From: Caldifarciminota bacterium
Lineage (GTDB): Bacteria > Hydrothermota > 32-111 > QNBC01
Direction: 5' to 3'
NCBI GenBank assembly: GCA_015486655.1
Contig: WFRF01000005.1
Coordinates: 1-29,526 of the forward strand
Length of the DNA stretch: 29,526 bases
The translations under genes and the position numbers were made by a program. Of the stretch, positions 9,223-16,945 are shown in pieces. Below the pieces are notes generated by a model. The model was not told where the DNA came from, searched no databases, and was given only the letters and a program-made list of their open reading frames with translations. Each line of letters starts with the position of its first letter. Positions within the stretch are counted from its first letter, which is position 1.

Positions 9223-12200
9223 TTATTCCAATTTTTTATTTATCTCTTTGTATACGTTATTATCATATATTTTCTTAAAAACTAGCGAATCTAATGTCCC
9301 TGTTTCCAACTTAGGGTTTACTCTATATGCTAAGAGGTCTTCATAATCTTCGTGATCAAACCCTATTATATCGTGTTCCTTAAATACTGCGCTTTGTATC
9401 AATCTGTATTTATTGAAATCATCATCAAGATTCAAATTTTCCTCTCTTATACCATTATGAAACTGTTTTATATGATCTCCAAGCACTATTTGAATCTTTT
9501 CCCAGTCATCAAAAAAATACTCTTGAAGCAAAGGAATTATTTTTTTACTAAAAATGTTGCACAAATCCTTAAAAGATCCGTTTCTCTTCAATTCGAGAAA
9601 ATAGGAATGTCCTATGGTATGATCCCTATCATATAAAAACTCGATTCTTTCGTTAATCTTTTTTAAAAGTTTTTCTATCCGAATTCCATTAATATCAATA
9701 TCTTTTAGAAGACCGGGATCCGGTAATACCTCCTTAAACTCAAACCTTCTTCTCAATGCAATATCTATTAATGCAATCGATCTATCGGCAGTATTCATCG
9801 TGCCGATAATATACAGATTATTAGGTACACTGAAGTTTTCTCCCGAATAGGGTAATACAACCGACATCTCATTCTCATTTCCCGCTCTTTTATCATCCTC
9901 AATTAATGTAATTAATTCCCCGAAAATTTTTGATATGTTTCCTCGGTTAATTTCATCTATAAACAATGCATAATTATTGTCCGGATTTTCTCTGGCTTCA
10001 TCGGCAATCCTTTTAAATACACCGGGGACAATTTCATAAGAAATGTTATCGTTACCCTCTTCTTTGAATTTAATAGGTTTCAATCCTTCAACAAATTCCT
10101 CATATGAGTAAGACTGATGAAATGTTACGAATTTATATCTTTTCTTGCTCTTCCTCTCAGGCACATAATTTTTGTATTTTTGTAAAATCTCCCTTATCTC
10201 AGGGAACTTTTCATCAACAATTTTTCCATTGACATGCCAAAAAGAATTTTCATCTCTATAAAATAATTCCGACTCTGCTTTGTTTACATTATTGGACTTA
10301 GAACTAATCCCCATTACTCCCAATTCCATAGATCTCAATACAACAACACTTAAATTTTTTGTGGTAGTTATTTTACCTTTTAGTTTAATCAATGGGTGTT
10401 CATATATATCTCTTAGCCGTGTTTTATTCCCTTCCGCATCCATGAGAACCATGGCTACGACTTGCCACCATGACAAATTTTTTATATCTTCTCTTATGAA
10501 CTCTTCCGCTGTTACCAATACATCTTCTTCAGTAAACAATCTAAAGTATTTATCCTTGAGCATAAACGTTTTGCCCGTTCCGGGAGGGCCGTAAAGAATA
10601 GTATTCAGGCTTGTAAGAGTTATTCCCTTATTTTCTTTCGTTTTATCTTTTTCTGTTTTATGTTTTTCAGTTTCGCTCACCATATTGTTTCCTCTCATTT
10701 TTAATATCGCCTCATATTGACTTTCTGTAGCCACAAGATTAGTCCCTTGGTTTCCTATTTTTAAATTTTTTAATATTTCGTTTGCTACTATTTCATCTCT
10801 TGAAATAGGATTATTCAACCAATTATTTTCAATTGAAACCTTAACCCTTTCGGTGATCTCTTTGTTAAAATGAACAATTTCGTAATCTTTTTCAACATCT
10901 TCCTCAGCATCTTTGAATATTTCCGATTCAACAATTCCCGTTCCATAAATACCCGCCTTTTTACCTCCTACATACAGTATGAATTTATCCCCAGTTTTTA
11001 TTTTCTTTTTATTCTGATTAACCTGCCAAGTCCTAATATTTCCCTCTTTTAACGCCTTTATGACATCCCATCTGTTTGGATTTGCCTGAAAAATCCAATA
11101 ATTTGCCACTTTATGTTTCTCATACAAATAACTAAAAAACTGATCCACTTCTATATTTAGAGGAAGATCTGTTTTTTCCCCTACAATTTTTTTATAATGT
11201 GTTCTAACTATCTCAATACTTTCATTGAATTGTGTTAATTTTTGAATAAAAGAAGCTCGATTTTTATATTCCTGTCTTATTTTTAAAAAATCAAGTGCCC
11301 ATTTATCTCTTCTATTAAAAAATATGTATTTATCTGCAAATAAATAACCTATAATTTCACTCATTGTACTCTCACCAAAGAAATCCAATTTATATTCTTC
11401 CTTGCTAATAAAATTCTCTAATCTCTCCTCTAAAGGCTCTTTTCCGTGTGCCAGATATATAAAACTTTTTCTGTAATGCTCAATTGAATGATTGGGTTTA
11501 CCTAAAGCCTTCTTTTTTGCGAGAGGAAAAGCAAGGAACGCATAAATATGCTCGCCCATTTTCTGTATATCTTTCCACTCAAGTTTTCTCAAATTTTCTG
11601 ACTTAAAAAACTCCTTGAAAAATTTATAATTCTCTAAAACAAACGTATTTTCTTTAAACCATTCATCTGCCTTATGTTTAAATTCATTTAAATATTTTGT
11701 AAGTAAACTAATTGATCCCGAAATATCTTTTATTCCCCAGATTAAACTTTGGATATCAACCATATCCCGAGGATTATACTCTACAAATTTTCCCTTCAAT
11801 TCCTTTGAAATCTTAACAAAATGGGCATAATAATCTCCTGAAGGAGTGTCCTCATATTCTCTTTCATCATCTATAAATTGAACAAACCATTTTACTACTG
11901 ATGGTTTAATGAACATCTCCTTGTCCGGATGACAGACAAAGAGAAAAAATGTTGGGAATGTCCATTTGTTGGGTAAATTATACTTTTTGATATATTCGAT
12001 ATAATTTTGCAATCGTATCTCCGTATTCTCCTTACCGTAAATCAAGTTATACAACTGTTTACAAAATTCCGGTTTGTTTAAATTATCTTGATAGAGTATT
12101 CCGAGATCTCCGGATTTCGGAACAGCCAAATAGAAGAAATTATTCTTAGGATGTTTCCCTATCTTCTCAAAATGTTCAAGAAATTCATCATATTTGCCTT

Positions 12201-12375
12201 GACTTAAAAGGTCACTTAAAACCTTTTCATCCAACAGTTTTTTGGCATCCTTTATAAATATTCTTTTATAGTTCACTTCCCATTCTTTAAATCTCTCATC
12301 AGAAAATCCTAACCAACTTGGGAATCTATCATTCAATATTTTTAAAATTTCTTTTTTCTTTTCATCTGTTATCAT
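9223..12375 (-). CDS. mcrB: McrB-family GTPase with EVE modification-reader domain and unknown N-terminus
   Basis: Motor subunit of a type IV, modification-dependent restriction system, 1050 aa. Residues 1 to ~420 form a region I do not recognise; FPTFFLFVCHPDKEMFIKP (140-158) is its most motif-like block. About 426-560 is an EVE (PUA/YTH-like) domain: YWIFQANPNRWD, GDKFILYVGGKKAGIYGTG. A charged linker (565-585) leads to the AAA+ GTPase: Walker A GPPGTGKT (596-603), Walker B LFIDEINRGN (804-813), the McrB signature MNTADRS (860-866), an arginine-rich ALRRRF (873-878) and DRDHTIGHSYF (916-926). The ATG follows GAGGTGAT. EVE domains bind modified bases, which fits the role. The region looks more AT-rich than its neighbours, consistent with a mobile defence module. 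Confidence 0.9.
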   Translation of the reverse strand: MITDEKKKEILKILNDRFPSWLGFSDERFKEWEVNYKRIFIKDAKKLLDEKVLSDLLSQGKYDEFLEHFEKIGKHPKNNFFYLAVPKSGDLGILYQDNLNKPEFCKQLYNLIYGKENTEIRLQNYIEYIKKYNLPNKWTFPTFFLFVCHPDKEMFIKPSVVKWFVQFIDDEREYEDTPSGDYYAHFVKISKELKGKFVEYNPRDMVDIQSLIWGIKDISGSISLLTKYLNEFKHKADEWFKENTFVLENYKFFKEFFKSENLRKLEWKDIQKMGEHIYAFLAFPLAKKKALGKPNHSIEHYRKSFIYLAHGKEPLEERLENFISKEEYKLDFFGESTMSEIIGYLFADKYIFFNRRDKWALDFLKIRQEYKNRASFIQKLTQFNESIEIVRTHYKKIVGEKTDLPLNIEVDQFFSYLYEKHKVANYWIFQANPNRWDVIKALKEGNIRTWQVNQNKKKIKTGDKFILYVGGKKAGIYGTGIVESEIFKDAEEDVEKDYEIVHFNKEITERVKVSIENNWLNNPISRDEIVANEILKNLKIGNQGTNLVATESQYEAILKMRGNNMVSETEKHKTEKDKTKENKGITLTSLNTILYGPPGTGKTFMLKDKYFRLFTEEDVLVTAEEFIREDIKNLSWWQVVAMVLMDAEGNKTRLRDIYEHPLIKLKGKITTTKNLSVVVLRSMELGVMGISSKSNNVNKAESELFYRDENSFWHVNGKIVDEKFPEIREILQKYKNYVPERKSKKRYKFVTFHQSYSYEEFVEGLKPIKFKEEGNDNISYEIVPGVFKRIADEARENPDNNYALFIDEINRGNISKIFGELITLIEDDKRAGNENEMSVVLPYSGENFSVPNNLYIIGTMNTADRSIALIDIALRRRFEFKEVLPDPGLLKDIDINGIRIEKLLKKINERIEFLYDRDHTIGHSYFLELKRNGSFKDLCNIFSKKIIPLLQEYFFDDWEKIQIVLGDHIKQFHNGIREENLNLDDDFNKYRLIQSAVFKEHDIIGFDHEDYEDLLAYRVNPKLETGTLDSLVFKKIYDNNVYKEINKKLE

Positions 12376-12397
12376 ACAGTATCACCTCTATCTTTTG

Positions 12398-12436
12398 TTA
12401 TATTTTTAATGCTTTTATTTTACTTCCTCTTGCCAT
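12398..12436 (-). other. Possible 12-codon leader ORF upstream of mcrB
   Basis: Within the ~92-nt predicted mcrB leader, ATG at 12436 opens a short frame encoding MARGSKIKALKI and stops with TAA at 12398-12400, 22 nt before the mcrB ATG. A weak purine stretch (GAGATATAA) precedes it. It could be a regulatory leader peptide or simply chance in an AT-rich leader. Confidence 0.2.
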
Positions 12437-12473
12437 TTATATCTCTGATTTCAATTGATTTAAACATATATAA

Positions 12474-12501
12474 ATTATACTCAATCTAATTTTTCTGTCA
12501 A
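12474..12501 (-). promoter_or_regulatory. Consensus sigma-70 promoter of mcrBC
   Basis: On the minus strand the -35 TTGACA (12496-12501) and -10 TATAAT (12474-12479) both match the consensus exactly, separated by 16 bp. The predicted leader is ~92 nt, ending in GAGGTGAT before the mcrB ATG. Such a strong promoter in front of a restriction module suggests ready expression unless a repressor intervenes; none is encoded nearby. Confidence 0.75.
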
Positions 12502-12562
12502 ATCTTTATCTATTATTCCAAGTAGACAGTTACAGACATATTAACCACCTAATCGCAAATAT

Positions 12563-12627
12563 GAAGTAAGAAGTTGGAAAACGAAAGAAATATAATAAAA
12601 TCAATTACAAATTTAACTTCTTAGTTC
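12563..12627. repeat. Inverted repeat with GAAGTAAGAAGTT arms
   Basis: GAAGTAAGAAGTT (12563-12575) faces AACTTCTTAGTTC (12615-12627): 12 of 13 positions are complementary, with an uninterrupted 9-bp core, around a 39-nt AT-rich centre. The right arm continues into a TTCTCACTTCTCACTT stretch. It lies in the 455-bp gene-free interval between the mcrB start and sdaAB. It may be a small MITE-like element or a large hairpin. No target-site duplication was identified. Confidence 0.45.
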
Positions 12628-12665
12628 TAAGTTCTCACTTCTCACTTATTATACAACACCCCGTC

Positions 12666-12732
12666 CTGACATTCGTCAGTCCACCCCTCTTGCCGAGGGG
12701 AATTTAGTAATGTAACCTTGAAACAGGTTCAA
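12666..12732. repeat. Cluster of three short hairpins in the mcrB-sdaAB intergenic region
   Basis: Three stems follow each other: CTGAC/GTCAG (12666-12670 with 12675-12679, loop ATTC), CCCCTC/GAGGGG (12684-12689 with 12695-12700, loop TTGCC) and TTGAA/TTCAA (12718-12722 with 12728-12732, loop ACAGG). The first and third have relatives at 26967-27044. This pattern looks like a composite intergenic repeat and not a terminator, since no gene ends here. The rest of 12376-12830 holds the mcrB leader and promoter and the probable sdaAB promoter; no further gene was seen. Confidence 0.5.
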
Positions 12733-12772
12733 AATAACATTCCCTCTTTTCAAGCATAAATACAACTCATAC

Positions 12773-12801
12773 TTGAATCAAAACCGTTATTGTGATAAAA
12801 G
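12773..12801 (+). promoter_or_regulatory. Possible sdaAB promoter
   Basis: TTGAAT (12773-12778), a 17-bp spacer and TAAAAG (12796-12801) lie upstream of sdaAB and would give a leader of ~22 nt ahead of the GAGGGG ribosome site. The -10 box is weak. It is offered as the best candidate in the gap, not as a firm site. Confidence 0.35.
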
Positions 12802-12830
12802 AATGGATAACATTTAGATGTGAGGGGTAT

Positions 12831-13496
12831 ATGAGTTTATTCGACATTATCGGTCCGGTAATGATAGGCCCTTCGAGCAGCCATACTTGCGGTGCAGCCA
12901 AAATAGGTTTTTATTCAAGACTACTGCTCGGAGAAGAACCTAAAAAAGTTATTATCGGTTTGCACGGTTCCTTTGCCACAACAGGTAAGGGACACGGTAC
13001 GGACCTTGCACTTCTTGCCGGAATTCTCGGTTTTAAATGGGATGACGAGAAACTTACGGAATCAAAAAGAATCGCAAAAGAAAAAGGTTTAATTTACAAA
13101 TTCAAGAATATAAACATTAAAAATGTTCATCCCAATTCCGCAAACATAAAACTTTACGGAGAGAAATTTTCCATTAGCGTAACCGGTTCTTCAATCGGCG
13201 GAGGAGACATTACCATTCCCTATATCAATGACTTCAACCTCGACTTAAATATAAAGAAAAATTCCATTGTGATGTATTATGATGATGTTCCCGGTATAAT
13301 TGCAAAAGCATCTTCACTGATTGCAGAACGAAAAATCAACATAGCATATCTGCGTTCTTTCAGAAAGAGCAGCACGGGAAAAGCCATGATGTCCATAGCT
13401 CTCGACGGTGAAATTGATCCGACGATTAAAGAGAAACTCGAGAAAATAAAACATGTAAAATGGATCAGGGTTTTAAGGAGTATATATGAGTACTAA
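12831..13496 (+). CDS. sdaAB: L-serine dehydratase, beta subunit
   Basis: Beta chain of the iron-sulfur L-serine deaminase that converts serine to pyruvate and ammonia. From the ATG at 12831 it is 221 aa. It opens with the hallmark SLFDIIGPVMIGPSSSHTCG and GSFATTGKGHGTDLALLAG, and ends in an ACT domain (YYDDVPGIIAKASSLIAERK), the usual allosteric or serine-sensing domain. The start at 12831 was preferred to a GTG at 12792 because it matches the family N-terminus and follows GAGGGG. The gene overlaps sdaAA by 11 nt. Confidence 0.94.
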   Translation: MSLFDIIGPVMIGPSSSHTCGAAKIGFYSRLLLGEEPKKVIIGLHGSFATTGKGHGTDLALLAGILGFKWDDEKLTESKRIAKEKGLIYKFKNINIKNVHPNSANIKLYGEKFSISVTGSSIGGGDITIPYINDFNLDLNIKKNSIVMYYDDVPGIIAKASSLIAERKINIAYLRSFRKSSTGKAMMSIALDGEIDPTIKEKLEKIKHVKWIRVLRSIYEY

Positions 13497-14370
13497 ATTT
13501 GAAATCAGATACAGATCTTTCAACGATCTGAAAATCGCTATAGAGAAATATGATTTAAGTCCAATTGAGATAATTCTTATAAACGAATCTAAGAAATCAA
13601 AATTGCCCGAACACAAAATAATTGAAAAGTTCGAGTATATTCTCAGAGTTATGAAGGACTCGGTAAACTTAAAAGAGACTGACAATCGATTCCATATTTC
13701 AGTCGATTCTGCTGAAATATACAAGGAAAGAGAACAATCCTTTTTTAGCCCTCTCGTTCAAGAAATCATACAATCGGCACTTGTAACATCGGTCAACAAT
13801 GCATGTATGCATAGAATAGTATCCAGTCCCACCGGCGGGGCAAGCGGGGTAATGCCCGGGGTTCTAATTCCGATTCTCAAACACTATGGTTTCAATGATG
13901 ATATTGCCGTTAAAGCACTGCTGATAGGTGCGGCTATAGGTGATGTTATTAAAAATCTTGCAACTCTTTCAGGAGCCGAAGGCGGATGTCAAGCTGAAAT
14001 AGGCTCCGCTTCCGCAATGACGGCAGGGGCCGTATCGTATCTATTCAAAGAGGACATTTCAATGGTGGAATCCGCCGCATCCATAGCGTTAAAAAATATT
14101 TTAGGGCTTACATGTGACCCGGTAGCCGGTCTGGTTGAGATTCCCTGCATAAAACGTAATGCCATGGGAGCCCTTAATGCTCTCCTTGCAACAGAACTAT
14201 CAATTTCAGGGATTAAAACAAAAATCCCCTTTGATGAAGTTGTTTTGGCAATGAAAGATATCGGAGATAAGATGGATAGTACGCTTAGAGAAACCGGACT
14301 CGGCGGATTGGCGGCAACACCAACCGGGAAAAAATTCTCAAAAAAACTCAAGCAGTCATACAACCGGTAG
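13486..14370 (+). CDS. sdaAA: L-serine dehydratase, iron-sulfur alpha subunit
   Basis: Catalytic chain of the [4Fe-4S] L-serine dehydratase, 294 aa. The conserved core runs SSPTGGASGVMPG (113-125), GAEGGCQAEIGSAS (163-176), LTCDPVAGLVEIPCIKRNAMG (from 208) and ETGLGGLAATPTG (269-281). C168, C210 and C221 match the three family cysteines expected to ligate the cluster. The first ~80 residues are less conserved. The start ATG lies inside the end of sdaAB behind AAGGAG, so the two are co-translated. Its last 15 bp overlap the 3' end of the convergent histidine kinase gene. Pyruvate from this enzyme could feed the PPDK encoded nearby. Confidence 0.95.
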   Translation: MSTKFEIRYRSFNDLKIAIEKYDLSPIEIILINESKKSKLPEHKIIEKFEYILRVMKDSVNLKETDNRFHISVDSAEIYKEREQSFFSPLVQEIIQSALVTSVNNACMHRIVSSPTGGASGVMPGVLIPILKHYGFNDDIAVKALLIGAAIGDVIKNLATLSGAEGGCQAEIGSASAMTAGAVSYLFKEDISMVESAASIALKNILGLTCDPVAGLVEIPCIKRNAMGALNALLATELSISGIKTKIPFDEVVLAMKDIGDKMDSTLRETGLGGLAATPTGKKFSKKLKQSYNR

Positions 14371-16332
14371 AACTATTCTTATGGTAGTACCGTCCCCCTC
14401 TTTTGAGAATATTTGGATTTTCCCACCGTGATTTTCTATTACTTTCTTTGCAATCGCCAAACCTATGCCGGCATTACCGCTTTTCGTAGTGAAAAGCGGA
14501 GAAAATATGCTCTGCATCAACTTGCGATCGATTCCCGTTCCCGAATCTTCGACTAGTATAATTACCCTATTGTTTATGTTGTCATACTTTGTTGTTAAGG
14601 CTATTGTACCGTTGTCCACTATTGCTTCGACACTGTTGCTTATAATGTTGGTAAATGCCCTCAATATATCCTCTTGAAAAACAGTAATTTTTGGGAGATC
14701 CCCAAGATTCTTTTCCGCTTTTATACCCGTAGGAATATAAACGATGTTCAGAGCATCTTCCAGAACTTCATTTATGTTAACGGCTCTTTTTTTCTGCTTT
14801 TTTGATTTTGCATATTTCAACATATCTATTGTAAAGTTATAAATATGAATAACCTCTCTTTTAATTTCGTATAGGTAGTCCATGGTTTCCTTTTTGCTAT
14901 AATTTTTCAATCCGATATACTCCATATTATTCAAAATTTTTATAAGGGATGGTTTATACTCCTCCCCGATTTTATGGATGATGTTTTCAATTTCACTATT
15001 CTTTTTGTTTTCGGCTTGAGATTGATATATCTTTGCATTGGAAAGCGACAGAGCCATACTTTTTGATACATTTTTAATCAATTCCTCATTATAACTGCTT
15101 AATAAAAATGTCTCTTTGGCTCCCACCCCGAGAAGTCCTATGAACAGCGACGAATATTTCACCGGTATTACATATTTGATATTTCTACCCGTTAAGTAAT
15201 TTCTCAGCTCACCATTTATGAGTTCATCCACATAGAGAACTTCCTTCTTCTTAATCCTGTTTATTGTCGTTTCAAGTGCATCTATATCCAGAATCTCATA
15301 TAAATCCTGCGTCTCTTTCGATGCCGTGGAAAATATCTTAATGTAACCGAAATCATTTATAAATCGTAAAAAATAAAACTCTTTATCGGGAAAAAGATCC
15401 TTCAAAGTGAATATTGAATATCCTATTATGTCCGTTTCATCTATTCCGGCTATAAGGTAATTGCCTATATCTTTTAAGAATTTCTGTAACTGCGTTCTTT
15501 CTTTAATGAGGTATTTGTCAACAATTTCCGTTTCCACACGATTTATTACGGGAATCATAATAACGGCAACAAAGGAAGCGAGAAATATGCTTAATAAGAT
15601 AAAATTATCCTGTTTGTTTTTCATGCTGAAAACTATTATTGTGTACAATGTGGAAATTAAAAGAAATGTTAAAATATATGTTATTACATTGGCAATATAT
15701 TCTTTCCTGGGAAGAATTGTCTCTTTTGAAATTACAATCATAAATGATAATATTACAATGGTAGCGGTGATATTGCCGACGGAAAACAACCTGATACCGA
15801 AATTATGAGGTAGAAAATCGGTTATTCCACCTAAAATCCCTACAAGATAGATTATTGCCAGTAATGTAAGATTGCTCTTTCTATCGGTATTCTTTTCTTT
15901 GCCAAACCAGAACAGAATCATTAAAACAGCTGAAATCATCATTGAAAATATTGTAATAATAAATATCCTTTTGAAAACATAATACGTTCCGATCTCGGAA
16001 TAAATGAGAATCGATAGAATTGTTGAAATAATAAAACCGGTCAGAATATATTTTTTTATCCATTTATTATCGTCTATTCTCATATAATTCGCAGTAAAAA
16101 GAATCATCGCAGGTCCTATAAAGGCGTCTCCTATATAAATAACGCGTAACAGATAATTCATTTTATAGAGATTTAATAGAAAATATCCGAAATTCCATAC
16201 AAAAAGAGTAAAGTTAATCAGAATGAAACTGTATTTTAATTTCTTTAACCGTATTGACGGAGCAATAAACGTAATACTCAAGATAGCCAACAAACTTGCA
16301 GTTAAAGCCCAGTAAACTCTAAAATCAATCAT
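14356..16332 (-). CDS. 7TM-GAF sensor histidine kinase with atypical phospho-acceptor region
   Basis: Inner-membrane sensor kinase, 658 aa. Residues 5-265 contain about eight hydrophobic segments, resembling the N-terminal 7TM histidine kinase sensor. About 280-440 is GAF-like (IPVKYSSLFIGLLGVGAK at 389-406). The ATPase domain is complete: N box NIISNSVEA (562-570), EDSGTGID (595-602), F box FSPLFTTK (610-617) and G2 GNAGIGLAIAKK (619-630). The dimerisation helix reads IIHKIGEEYKPSLIKIL (451-467). H453 is present but the usual HE(L/F/I)xxPL pattern is not: aligning KPSL with the xxPL element puts Glu at the His position. No response regulator is adjacent. Its ATG overlaps the end of the 84-aa gene upstream by 8 nt. 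Confidence 0.8.
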   Translation of the reverse strand: MIDFRVYWALTASLLAILSITFIAPSIRLKKLKYSFILINFTLFVWNFGYFLLNLYKMNYLLRVIYIGDAFIGPAMILFTANYMRIDDNKWIKKYILTGFIISTILSILIYSEIGTYYVFKRIFIITIFSMMISAVLMILFWFGKEKNTDRKSNLTLLAIIYLVGILGGITDFLPHNFGIRLFSVGNITATIVILSFMIVISKETILPRKEYIANVITYILTFLLISTLYTIIVFSMKNKQDNFILLSIFLASFVAVIMIPVINRVETEIVDKYLIKERTQLQKFLKDIGNYLIAGIDETDIIGYSIFTLKDLFPDKEFYFLRFINDFGYIKIFSTASKETQDLYEILDIDALETTINRIKKKEVLYVDELINGELRNYLTGRNIKYVIPVKYSSLFIGLLGVGAKETFLLSSYNEELIKNVSKSMALSLSNAKIYQSQAENKKNSEIENIIHKIGEEYKPSLIKILNNMEYIGLKNYSKKETMDYLYEIKREVIHIYNFTIDMLKYAKSKKQKKRAVNINEVLEDALNIVYIPTGIKAEKNLGDLPKITVFQEDILRAFTNIISNSVEAIVDNGTIALTTKYDNINNRVIILVEDSGTGIDRKLMQSIFSPLFTTKSGNAGIGLAIAKKVIENHGGKIQIFSKEGDGTTIRIVLPVV

Positions 16333-16579
16333 TCAACAGAATCTCCCTTATCTCCGGCAGGACATAAATGCCGTCCAGTGATCTTCCCTTTAAGCATTCA
16401 ATACAAACCGATATCTTGTCATCGATTGATAAATTCTTGTTTATAATAATATAATCCTTACCATACGATCTGCACGTGCCGTTTACAATTAGTTTATTCT
16501 CATAAATAATTTTTATGTCGAGTTTTTCGGCGATACTCAACAGATTATTAAAGAGTTCTTTCTTCTCCATACTTGACAA
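16325..16579 (-). CDS. Small conserved-looking protein coupled to the histidine kinase gene
   Basis: 84 aa, not assigned to a family. No signal peptide or membrane segment. It has a helical N-terminus (MEKKELFNNLLSIAEKLDI), a central GTCRSYGKDYIIINKN strand pair and a C-terminus SLDGIYVLPEIREILLND. The Cys-Arg pair and the LDGIYVLPEIRE end look like conserved motifs. The TTG at 16579 has GAGG 4 nt upstream; the ATG at 16570 is 13 nt from it, so the start is uncertain by three codons. It overlaps the kinase gene by 8 nt and is divergent from acpS with 27 nt between starts. Tight coupling suggests an accessory to the kinase (inference). Confidence 0.6.
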   Translation of the reverse strand: MSSMEKKELFNNLLSIAEKLDIKIIYENKLIVNGTCRSYGKDYIIINKNLSIDDKISVCIECLKGRSLDGIYVLPEIREILLND

Positions 16580-16600
16580 ATATCCTCAATTGCATATTAT
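16573..16600 (+). promoter_or_regulatory. Leaderless-type promoter of acpS
   Basis: TTGACA (16573-16578), a 16-bp spacer and TATTAT (16595-16600) are followed by just 6 nt before the acpS ATG at 16607. Transcription would start at or beside the ATG. No Shine-Dalgarno precedes acpS. The opposite strand has TATAAT (16596-16601) that could serve the divergent small gene. Confidence 0.6.
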
Positions 16601-16606
16601 AAAACC

Positions 16607-16945
16607 ATGATTAAAGGAATTGGAATAGATATAATTGAAATTAAACGCATTGATATTCTTATCGAGAAGCACGGAGAAAAATTTCTCCGCCGTATTTTTA
16701 CCGAAAACGAAATCAATTATGCAGGTAAAAAGAAAAGTGCGGAATCTTTTGCAGGTATGTTTGCCGCCAAAGAAGCCTACATAAAAGCTGTGGGCGGAAA
16801 CGGAATTGAATTTAAAGAGATTGAAATCCTTCATGATAAAAACAATAAACCCTTCTACAACATTAAATTAAAAAACTATTCATGTAATCTTTCCATATCC
16901 CACAACAAAACCATTGCAACCGCAATCTGTATTATAGAGTCATAA
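16607..16945 (+). CDS. acpS: Holo-[acyl-carrier-protein] synthase
   Basis: Transfers 4'-phosphopantetheine from coenzyme A to acyl carrier protein, 112 aa, typical AcpS size. GIGIDIIEI (4-12) holds the metal-binding Asp8. FAGMFAAKEAYIKAVG (48-63) holds the second metal ligand Glu56. LSISHNKTIATA (95-106) is the C-terminal signature. The ATG has no ribosome site and lies 6 nt after a good -10 box. It converges on panB with a 6-bp overlap of the coding ends. PanB makes a pantothenate precursor upstream of coenzyme A, so the two are linked in pathway although on opposite strands. Confidence 0.94.
   Translation: MIKGIGIDIIEIKRIDILIEKHGEKFLRRIFTENEINYAGKKKSAESFAGMFAAKEAYIKAVGGNGIEFKEIEILHDKNNKPFYNIKLKNYSCNLSISHNKTIATAICIIES

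Noticed and set aside
12684..12700. CCCCTC/GAGGGG hairpin as a terminator
   Set aside because: No gene ends nearby on either strand and no T tract follows; better treated as part of the intergenic repeat cluster.
12641..12740. CRISPR array or attachment site in the mcrB-sdaAB gap
   Set aside because: The hairpins are three different short stems, not a regular repeat-spacer series, and no integrase gene is present.
13989..14363. 124-codon minus-strand frame opposite sdaAA
   Set aside because: sdaAA has intact family motifs throughout this stretch; the reverse frame shows none and has no start context.
16940..16945. Overlap of acpS and panB ends as a sign of a wrong gene call
   Set aside because: Both proteins have complete family motifs and normal lengths; the 6-bp convergent overlap is genuine compaction, as with sdaAA and the kinase.
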